Source: Takifugu bimaculatus (taxonomy: Eukaryota > Chordata > Actinopteri > Tetraodontiformes > Tetraodontidae). Taken from it: a DNA stretch of 64,000 nucleotides. Location of the stretch: NCBI GenBank assembly GCA_004026145.2, contig CP034976.1, positions 14,051,171 through 14,115,170 of the forward strand. The letters are read 5' to 3'. Of this stretch, positions 48,635 through 59,400 are shown piece after piece. Each line of letters opens with the position of its first letter. The stretch's first letter is position 1. The notes under the pieces were generated by a model. It saw only the letters and a list, made by a program, of their open reading frames with translations, did no database searches and had not been told where the DNA came from. The position numbers and the translations under genes are program-made.

Positions 48635-49672
48635 GGGACTTCACCGCTGGTTGTTAGAGCAGACTGGAGGTCATGCGTTGACCTACATCTCTGCACACGT
48701 TTCAACCGTTCCGACTTTAATTAACCATAGAAATAAGAGCAGCTTCCGGCCTCTGGGCTGAATTTATAAGCCTCACATAAGGAATCAAGATGTTGTGCTC
48801 CTATTTTTGAAGGATAATGGTTAAAACAGGCTGCTTCATGGGTGAGAGGCAGAACAGAACCAGAACTCTGTGCCCACCAGCGGGCTTCTGGACAGGCCAA
48901 TGGGCAGATTCCTGAGGCATGCTGGGTAAAACCTGGCTCCTTTTGTAACGATATTTCACGCCGACATAATGGCGATCACAAAGGTGCAGGTCAGGTTAGG
49001 AGGGTTACCGTGCACACGCATGCGTGCACACATCTGCCATCACGCGTGAGCTTCACGCTCCACAACTGCACGTCTCTCTGCTCTCATTCTGTTTTTAAAC
49101 GTCAAATCTTAATTGTTGCTCACGTGCAGAATCTCAGTAAGTTCAGTAACAAAGATGCAGAATTTAATTTAATCGGCCCCGTCGACTATTTTTAGGTGAA
49201 CTATTTCATTTCATAGCTTTAATTTACATGAAATCACAGCGGTGTGGGAGAGTTTAATATCAGGATCTCAGACAAACACTTTCAAGTATGATAAAGGGGG
49301 TCTGGACAAACAGAGCGTGCACGTTTTAGACGTCGACATTTGGCTGGCAGGATTATGGAGGAATAAACGTTGCTCTGCAAGCATGTTTATGAAAAATTAA
49401 ACAGTCTTAAAAGTAGGGCAGAGGTTCAAAAGCAGCCAGGATCCCATTCTGTCTTCCTCTTTCTCTCAGTGTTTCTCCCAAAAGACACAAGAGTGTAACT
49501 TCACACAATCTGAGACACCAGTTTCCTTAATGGCTCCACCACCAAAAGGGTCTAATTAAATTGTTTACGCCATATTAATTCATTAACTGTGAACTGCAGC
49601 AAATATTTTGAGGACAGTAAAAGTATCATTTTCAGAAGATTTATATGTTACAATTAAGGTGTGTTGAATATT

Positions 49673-49686
49673 TCGCCCCCTGGTGG
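49673..49686 (-). promoter_or_regulatory. CTCF-like core motif, intergenic
   Basis: Minus strand CCACCAGGGGGCGA matches 13 of 14 core positions. It lies between cspg5 and smarcc1. Confidence 0.45.
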
Positions 49687-50520
49687 TCAGATGTTATATT
49701 ACTCCTCTCCAGGAATACAATTGATAAATAATCTCAAATGGTTTCATTTATTTAGTCAATAGCGATTATGATGTCAGCTTCCTGGTTTAATTCATGTCAA
49801 GGGTGGATCACCTTGACTGGCTGGTGTGTGTGTGTGCTATATTGGTGATATTCCGGCTTCATCCTTGATAGAGAGATTAGTAAATGTTCGCATCAGCACC
49901 CTGCCCCACCCAACACAGCCCCTCCATCAGAGATTACGCTCACCCTCTCAATAACATCCTCATGCTCAATCTGCTGGAGGGGAAATCCCAGCATGTGGCA
50001 GCTTACAGGACGAGGACAAGATGGAGAAATACATCAAATAATCCAGTGGAAATAAAAAGAACAGACTCGGTCTGACAGGAAGGAAGTTGGATTAACAAGA
50101 GAAGACTTGTGCTACTGAGACATCCCATACTTAATGGGTACCTGGCCAATCCAGATTATTAGGTTTAATTCATAGAAAGTTTCCGTCTTATGGCTCCACA
50201 AGGGCCAGTCAGTGATGTCACAGCACCAGTTTAGGCTCCTCTGACCACTACACATTCTGGTTTTGCTGATCCCAACACAAAGGCAAGACAGGAAGTTGTG
50301 CCAGGGGAAAAAAAAACAGGAATTTCACATCTCTAATCCTTCAATAGTGGCATTATTCTGGATTTATAGAACAGTAATAAAGGAACTCTTTTAAGGATTT
50401 ATACACAAATTCCGACTTCAAACTTCAGTCGCTGACCTTTGCCTTCCGAAAGGTCCAAAAGGCTTGACTGACAACGGTCGAATAAAAGGAAGACGTGAAC
50501 ATGAAACTCATACAAAATGG

Positions 50521-50526
50521 TTTATT
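50521..50526 (-). terminator. smarcc1: Poly(A) signal, smarcc1
   Basis: AATAAA on the minus strand about 1.6-1.8 kb past the smarcc1 stop, followed by unique sequence. 50527-52136 would be 3' UTR and shows no coding feature; a (GGA)n-rich tract lies at 50858-50884. A nearer hexamer at 52270 is an alternative. Confidence 0.45.
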
Positions 50527-52136
50527 TGACAGCGTCTAGGTCCAAATACCAACAGACCTCATACAAAAATCAAAGAAAAACAAATGCTACAAACTTCCAA
50601 AACAGAACGTCCATCTACACTTAAAAATACATTAACACTTAAGTAGCAATTAAAGATAATATATATGTTTTTAGGGTGGGGCTTGATGACAGGCCGGAGG
50701 GAGAGGAGGGCAACAGTCGGTGATGCAGCAGTCGAGGTGGGCGTGGCCAAAAGAAGGCGAAAGACGGGACGTGAAAACTAGAGGTAGTGCGAGGAGGCGG
50801 GGCAGCGCAGAGGTAGCAGACAGTGAGGAAGAGTTCTAGCAGAGGTAGCTAGCAGGTGGAGGAGGAGGAGGAGGAGAAGGAGGTAGCAGAGGTACCAACA
50901 GTGCAAGCAGAGAGGGGGAGGAGCCACATTAAGATAGTTTAAAACCGGCGCGTCCTTGAGAGTTTCTAGCTTTTACACGACTAAGAACATGAAACCACTG
51001 TTTCAATCTGGATATTCCTGCTGTCACGGCGATGGTGGGAAGGGTGTTTGACAAGAGACGGTGATGAAGGCAGGTCAATGTCAAAAACGGGTTGACCGCG
51101 AGGGTATTGCTTTGATCTCCTGTGGCGGAATAGCATCAAAGGATAAGAAAAGGGGGCGGGGCCTGAAAAGGTCTAAGCGTGAAACGGAGGTTGGATCGCT
51201 GCAGCACCAGCGCCTAAATGACACCTACAAGCCTGATTCACCACGTCTGCCCGTGGAGCCTCCAGTGTGACGCTCAGCTCAGCCCACAGGTTCTTTATGC
51301 AGAGCTCCAGAGAATTGTGAGACTTCTGGATCAATAGTGAATTGTTTTAGTCATTTTTGAACAGCTGAGTTTCACTCTGCTCCAAGACGTAGTCCAACGA
51401 GAAACAGAAATACTAAATCTGACTGAATTTTGTCACATTACAGGGGAAGCGGTGAAATTATAATTAGTCAGATTCTGGATGATAGAATTTTAAAAAAATA
51501 AAGAAAAACGCAACAAGACTTCAGATTCTGACCAATAGAAGTCAGACGACTGCTGAGTGGAGACTGGTCTCAGGCGCCAGGGGAGTCACTTCCTGCCAGA
51601 GAAGCTGCATTTAAACATCGTTGAGCCCATTAATGCAGCTACGGTGATTAATGCAAGTCTCAAATATTTTAAAAAAACACACGCGTGCACTCACTACAGT
51701 GTATGTTTAAAAAGGAGCGAGAGGTAGATACTGGAGAGCAATGCCAGGTGAGTCCCCTCTGTGAGCGCGTTTGTGTGTCAGGACAGAAACTTGAACAGTT
51801 TAAGACAATTTGAACTTGGAGTCTCGGTTCCATAATCCCAACGATTCGCACCAAAACACACTGGAAGGACGACATCAGGTTACAGGCTGGCGTGCACAAG
51901 ACCTCCACACCAGAGATCCCATTGTTCAAGCTTGTGCTAACTGTACCGCCTCCGTTAGCCCTCCCCCACATAGGTCTCGTTAGCGCCCCCCAGTGTTTCA
52001 TTAAATATCGTTCAATCATTGGTCGTTTCTACAAAAACCAGTGGTCGTCGTCTCAGTGTGTTTCGAGGCAAGAGGAGTTGGATGTTGGTGTCAAAGGCCC
52101 TTACAGGAAAGACAAGGTGGTGGTGGGGGGGTTAAG

Positions 52137-53391
52137 TTACAGCAGTGTCTTTAAAACAGGTTTGGAGAAGAAAGAAGAAAAGAGGGCGAGACATGGACTC
52201 CTCATCTCACTTCCCATGAAGAAGTCATTCTCTCCAGCCTCACGGGGCCCAACAGAGCAGAGAACAGTGTTTATTACTAGAGGACCCTCGCCGCTGTGCC
52301 CTGAGAGGAGGTGTGTGTGTTCAGGCTTTAGTTGTCGGGCACTCGAGCACTCGGGGGCGCCGGAGGGACCTACGGGAGGAGCCACAGGCGGGACAGCTTC
52401 AGCCTGCGCAGGTGGGGGGCCCGGGTCTGAAAGACAAGATGATACAATCAGTCGAACCACAGAACCAATCTGAGATCAATCACAAACTAAATCATGGCAG
52501 GATGAGTTGTGGACGTACACATGCCATTGGGAGCTCCAGGGTGGCGTGGGGGCATCATGGGAGGAATGCCCCCGGGGGGAGGGCCAGCAGTGGGGGGGCC
52601 AGGCATCATCCGTCCAGGCATCGGCTGACCTGGTCCCATCGGTCCTGAAGGGAGACGAGACGAGATGAAGACGGTACCAACGAGAGAACACAGAACATTA
52701 GCATAAAGCAGTATCTAGAAGGGCCTCACCCGTCTGTCCTGGGTGATGGGGGGCCATGGGGTGGTGGCCCATAGGAGGGTAGCCAGGGTGCATGGCACCA
52801 CCATGTGGGGGCCCGCCATGGTGAGGCACCGGCGCTCCGTGATGAGGCTGGGGTCCTCCTGGGTGCATCCCTGGTGGAGGATGAGCAGAGAGGGGCCCAG
52901 ATCCAGGAGCCTGGCCCTGCCCTTGAGCCTGGGCGGCGGCGGCCGCAGCAGGCAGCGGCGGCGGCGGCGGCCTGCTGCTCCATCTGCTGCCTGGCCTTCA
53001 TCTCAGCATATCTGAGCTGCTCCATGTGGAAGGCCTGGCGCTCCGTCAGCAGCTGCTGTCGCTGAAGCTCCAACTGCAGGATCCAGAAAACGATCGGATG
53101 ACGGATTTATTCCGATGATCGAGGCTGCGCGAGGAGCCGGCCGGGTTTGTTCTACGCTTTCATTTATAGAGGATAAACATTGGGTCTGCGGAGGAGCGTG
53201 CAGAAGCAGCTTCGGCTCTCTGCTGACAGGGCGAGTGTGAGCTCGCTCTGCTGTGTGGATCTTTGTCTCTTCAGGCTCCAGAGTTTATGTAAGTCGCTCG
53301 TTTTCATGCACTATTTACAGCTGTGAAACTGGGCGACGCTCCTGAAGCCTGACAAACACAATTGTACACTTCACTACAGTCACACACTGAT

Positions 53392-53422
<31 letters not shown>

Positions 53423-56400
53423 AGGGAAGAAGAACGTTGGGCTGCCGAACAACAAACACTCTGTGGAAGAGTTGGACCCAATGAGAAGCAGCTTGTTCTC
53501 TGACCGAAATCAGGAGGTGAACCGTGATATATTAATTACATAAAACTTCAATCTACAGAACAACAGAGAAGATACTGAGTGTTACTCTGGGAAGTTTTTT
53601 TTTTTTAAATATTTAGTTATGCTGGGTGTTGAGCTCTGATAATTAAATCCCGCTGAATCATTAACAGTGCCGGCCAACTCACAGCCTCTTTCTCTCGGTC
53701 CATGATGGTCTCCAGCTCTTCAAAGTGTCTCAGCTTGATCTCCAGCTTCTTCATCTGGGTCTCCACCAGCAGAGCCACCAGAGACTTGATTTTCCTCTCC
53801 TCCACAGCTGCCAAGTGCTGAGACAAGAAGGAAGGTGGATGAGCGATGAGCCAATCAGCTGTCAGCTCCAGTCTGCCTTGATGCGTTTAACCTCGAGGGT
53901 CATGTGATGGAGACAATGTTAAAGGAAGCAGTAGGGCAGCCTCACCTTGGCCTTGGTGGCAGCAGAGGCCAGAGCAGCGGCGGCCGCCGTGGCGATGTTC
54001 CCCTCATCGATGTCGTGTTCCACTTTCTTCCTCTTCTCTTTGCCCTCTTCTGTCAGTGCCTTTTCCTCCTTGTCCTGCTCTGAGGACGTCTCCATGGCTT
54101 CCTCTTTGTCTTTGTCTGAACCACATGTCATTTTCCTTTAAACTCTGCATCTCAACTATCATCAGAGCAGCTAATTTCGTGCACATGTCTGGGTAAACTG
54201 TGGGGTAAAGAGTTCAGCCGCGTGGAAGACTCAATGGCTGCACCTTTAATTAAATCCTGAACCTGATCATTACCTGATGGAGACGTCTTGGCTTCCCCTG
54301 CGTCCTCCTCCTCCTCCTCACGCTCTGAAGAGTCGGCTCCCTCCTTCTTCACCTTCTCTGTCGCCTCCTCGCTGCTTTTCTCTGCAGACTCGCTCGGCTT
54401 CTCGGCCTCGTCCTTTGCCTCCGCCTGGGGAGGGGGGGGGGAGCAGGAGTTTATCATCCAGAAAAGAAGGAGTTTATCATCCAGCCTTCATTTCAAGGGG
54501 GTCACACAAACATTAAACTCAATGATAATTGATCTTGATGGGCTGTGTTTAACACTGATTAATGGAGGCTAAGAGGAACCCATCAACCAATTAGCTGCTG
54601 AGTGGGAGAGCGTCAATGTCCCCACATTTAGCCTGTGGGTGTTTCCATTCTGTGAGGTCTAATGTGGACCAGGGCCAATAAACACCACGGGGGTCAAACC
54701 AAAAATACCCCAAATAAAAAAAACTACAGATCCGGATGATTCGGACGGGTGGTAGATATCTACTCTGTCACTACCTGAGCAGAAAGGAGGATGGATGAAA
54801 TGTAAACACATGTCACTGCTGATGGTCTCACCTTATCGGCCTGCTGAGAATCTGAGTCCGTGTCCATCTTCTCAGGCTCGGGCCCCTCTGCCAGACAGAA
54901 AACAACCGTTTTATGAGGGATTTACAAGGTGGGACTGATGCCACCAGCCACATTTTTACTGACAGCAGTTCAAAAATCAAGTGAGAGACAACAAAAATGT
55001 TGTCAAAGAATATGAAGCATTTTAATAACCCCCAGAACGTAACGTGGGGCAACATCGCACCATTATTGTGGCGCCGGGGTTGCTAACTGCTACATTACAC
55101 CAGTCAGCAGTGTGTCCAAGTGAAGTAAGAATTCTAAATCTTCTAATAACTCCCAGTTAAACCCCTATTAGATGAGGAATGAACCATCAGTGACGCCACG
55201 TTCTCAAAGAATTAACTTATAAATCCAACAAATACAAAATCCAGTGCAGGAAATTCAATTCAAATGCAGACGAAATGAACAGTGCTCCTGAGAAGCTCGT
55301 GAGCATTCAAACACAGGCGTGGCTGAGCGAGTGTTGAGCCATGTCAGCAGTGCACGTGAGTGCGTGTTAGTGTGTGCAGTGTGTATCGAATGGCTACAGT
55401 GGTTATTTTTGTCTGTTTGTGACAGCAAAAGTGAAATTGAAGGAATTTTTTAGGAGCAAACTGGAGAGAAACACACAAATGAGTGTGATGACCTAGATTC
55501 TTCCTTCCCTGCCTCCCACTCGCTCACCCCATCTGCCACTGTTGTTTTAATCCACCAGCAGTGCACGCACACACACGCACAAAGCACTAACCGCCATTTT
55601 TAACTCAAAGAAATGTGTATGAGATGAGGTGATGCTGTCGTCACTGATAAACACACAGTCCCCCTCCCCTATCGAGAGGTCTGACTGCTGCCGTCTGCCG
55701 CCCTCTGGCGGTCATAGTTGTCACAACATACTAAAATAATCAATTTTATCATCACTGCATCACTTATATACAAATACGTTTAAAGAGAAATGGAAAGGAA
55801 AACATTAAATCAACAATTAAAAACAATTGGTCAAGAGGATAGTTTGTTTTAAACCCACCGGTCTTTTCAGGCTCCTCAGGCGCCGTCCCAGCGATGCCGC
55901 TGCTCTCCAGGCCAAAGGTGGGGTCAACCTTCCCTGTGCTGCGCGCTGCCTCTTGCACCTTCTTCACGTGAGCCTCCACCAGCTCAGTGGGAACCTCCTC
56001 ACGCACGCGGGAAAACTCCTCTGCAGACAGAATCCATAAATTATTTAAAAGGAAAAAAATGAAATAATTCATCACTTCGTCTCATTTATAGGACAGCTTT
56101 AAAGCCTGTGATGTCAGAGTCTCAGTGCTCCTGGACATTCTCACCTAAAGCTGCCTTGGCTGCAGCAGACGCCACTCTGGGGTCGACCACGGAGGCCAGG
56201 AAGGCCACGGTGCTCATGACGGGGTTTCCAGACTGGCTGAAGGGGATTGGCTGGTAGGCCAGGGGGCCCAGGCAAGCCTCGGTGCTTTCCAGGTAGGGAT
56301 CCTCAATGGGCAGCCGCAGGAAGTGCAGGATACACTCGTCCTGGGTGCGAGATCCGATGTGTTCGGACACTTTGTTCCAGTCATCCTTGAACATCTCCAG

Positions 56401-59400
56401 GGCCTGAAGAGAAGAACAGTGTTGTTATTGTGACAATCACGAGTGTGAGCTGCATCCTCACTGTCTCAAAATGATGAGCTGGATGAAGTTTCACCTCTAA
56501 CAGGAGGAGCGTCTCCTGCTCAGTCCACTCCCTGGTGGAGCTGCCAGTCTTAGCCTGGAGCCAAACACAACCACGTATTTAGCACCTGATGTCATTTCTG
56601 TTCACATTCCACATGTCCTGAATGGTGCACAGACCTTGGGAATCTTCTTGTAGAAATCACTTCGGAGGCTGAAGTTCTGAAGGTCGATGATTTTATCTTT
56701 GCTCTTGTCTGCAAAGTTCGGCATTTGCTGCGGAGGAGGAATCTAAACGGAGAGGAGAGCACGTCAACACACCTCCCTCAGCCTCTACATTCTTCAAACC
56801 GGACTGTCGGTCTTACTGGTGGGGGTCGGTGGTTCAGGGGGATAAGGCCCGATGGTGTGTCGGCCAGCACAGTGAAGTGGGGGGTGGGTGGAGGGCCCAT
56901 GGGTAACGGGCGACTGTCTGCATCGACCTGGTAGTTCACCAGGCCCCACTGCTCCAAGAAGGCATGAACCCTGCACCAGAGAGTTATTTATCACATGTGC
57001 ATCATCACAAATGAATGAAAAGAGAAACAGCGGAGGGGAGTAACCGGGGGACTCACCTCATGATGGCGCACACGTCCCCCGCCAGGTTCCTGCGACAGGA
57101 TGTGGAGGTGAGGTACTCCTGCGGGTTTAGCCGGTACGTGTCGATCATGAAGTTCCGGTAGGCCAAGTATCTGAAGGAGGTCCAGAAGGACAGAGGTCAG
57201 GCTGAAGGAACTACACAAACCCAAGGTGCTTTCACCTGTGCGGCGTCTTACATCTCTGGAGTTTTGGACTTGTTTTTGCCATTGAAGAACTCCGGCAAAG
57301 CTCTTCTCTCAATCTCATGGATGCTGAGGAGAACCAAGAGATCATAATCAGTTCAGATGGTGCTAACAATTCAGGCTTTTTTTCTTTCATATACATGACC
57401 GTGATTTAGCTCCTCCTCACCAGTTGTAGTCAAACCAAGCACTGTAGCTGGGAATGATGATGTGGTGGGTCTGCTCGCACACGTTGTCCTCGCTGGCGTC
57501 CATCAGTCGATTGACTTCGGCTTTGCTCTGTTCTTCGTCATCCTGCAGGTAAGAACGGAGAGGACAGAGTCAGCAGGAGGGAGGCGGGCTCTGTTTAACG
57601 GCATCACGTGGCACCGAGACGAGACCGCTCACCTTTCCAGACAGCACGGAGTCGTCCTCCATATCATCTGAAACATAGCAGACACATCGTTTTAGACCCA
57701 AATGAATCCAACCGTATGACCGTTGAGAGAGAGACTCAGATCAGGGACACACACCCAGGTCAGGCACATTCCCTCCTTTCATTGGCGTGTTCTCGCTGTC
57801 TTTCTTTGAATTTGCTAGAATAAAACTGAGAAAAAGATGTAAAAACTACGCGTTCATTTCATTGGGCCCCGAGCACGCCGGCGCTGAAGAGGACACTGAA
57901 ATAGGACTCGTGAGCGTGGTGGGGGAAAGTGGGACATCCCTGATGGGAACTGGTCTAAATGACGGGAATGTTCCGGGAAAAAAGCGTCTTTCAGTTGTGT
58001 TTTTGCTGCCTTCATGACCCGGTTCAGACACAAATCCAGAAAAATGCCGTCAGGTTACAATTTGGAAACAAGGGGTTCCCTTCAAATCAGAATATTATTA
58101 GATAGCCCAGCAGAAGAACTAAAAGCTGGAAGATTCTGAGATACACCAAGAGAAAACTCACTCAAACACACCTGGAGGAGGGGGTTTCTGTGCTTTTATT
58201 GATTACCGTATTTCCACGACTATAAGGCGCAGCTAAAACACTGAGATTTCTCAAAAATCACCGGTGCACCTTATAATATGGAGCGCCTTGTGCGTGGACT
58301 GAGTTCCAAAATCTGCTGTGCGCCTTTGGTGGGTGCACTACGGTAAACGCTCCGCCAATCGATTAGCGGCACACCTACGCGTAAGGATCCCCTAAAATGG
58401 CGCCGGTCAAGCGAGACGCGTATGAATGAGGCTTACTTTAAACTGCAGGCCATCGAATATGCGGCTGAAAATGGCAATCGAGCAATCTTGGTGTTTTCGC
58501 TTTATGAGGCGGCGGCATCTCTCCATACGCCCGAGGACATTACCAGGAGAGGGCGGCCATCTTCCCTAACCCTAACCAGGAGAGGGTGGCCATCTTCCCT
58601 AACCCTAACCAGGAGAGGGTGGCCATCTTCCCTAACCCTAACCAGGAGAGGGTGGCCATCTTCCCTAACCCTAACCAGGAGAGGGGCAGCCATCTTCCCT
58701 AACCCTAACCAGGAGAGGGTGTCCATCTTCCCTAACCCTAACCAGGAGAGGGTGTCCATCTTCCCTAACCCTAACCAGGAGAGGGTGTCCATCTTCCCTA
58801 ACCCTAACCAGGAGAGGGTGTCCATCTTCCCTAACCCTAACCAGGAGAGGGTGTCCATCTTCCCTAACCCTAACCAGGAGAGGGTGGCCATCTTCCCTAA
58901 CCCTAACCAGGAGAGGGTGTCCATCTTCCCTAACCCTAACCCTAACCAGGAGAGGGTGTCCATCTTCCCTAACCCTAACCAGGAGAGGGTGTCCATCTTC
59001 CCTAACCCTAACCCTACCAGGAGAGGGTGGCCATCTTCCCTAACCCTAACCAGGAGAGGGTGTCCATCTTCCCTAACCCTAACCAGGAGAGGGTGTCCAT
59101 CTTCCCTAACCCTAACCAGGAGAGGGTGTCCATCTTCCCTAACCCTAACCAGGAGAGGGTGGCCATCTTCCCTAACCCTAACCAGGGAGAGGGTGTCCAT
59201 CTTCCCTAACCCTAACCAGGAGAGGGTGTCCATCTTCCCTAACCCTAACCAGGAGAGGGTGGCCATCTTCCCTAACCCTAACCAGGAGAGGGTGGCCATC
59301 TTCCCTAACCCTAACCAGGAGAGGGCGGCCATCTTCCGCACCTACTGACAAGATAACCGCGCCCAGCCACATCACCAACATGGATGAGATCCATCCATCG

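Larger units (their letters stand above)
46755..50520. other. Intergenic region: cspg5 upstream and smarcc1 downstream
   Basis: 46755-47300 is GC-rich with many CpGs and should contain the cspg5 5' UTR and promoter; I cannot place the start. The remainder holds two long TG arrays, a GGAT-rich tract and a CTCF-like motif at 49673. No coding region is recognisable. Confidence 0.55.

Noticed and set aside
58545..59337. True chromosome end
   Set aside because: Telomere hexamers are interrupted by a 19-20 base spacer in every unit and the array is flanked by smarcc1 exons on both sides.
58422..59348. 308-codon ORF that looks like a repeat protein (QERVSIFPNPN)
   Set aside because: Only the first 20 or so residues are transposase-like; the rest is the 33-bp minisatellite, which is also open on the opposite strand.
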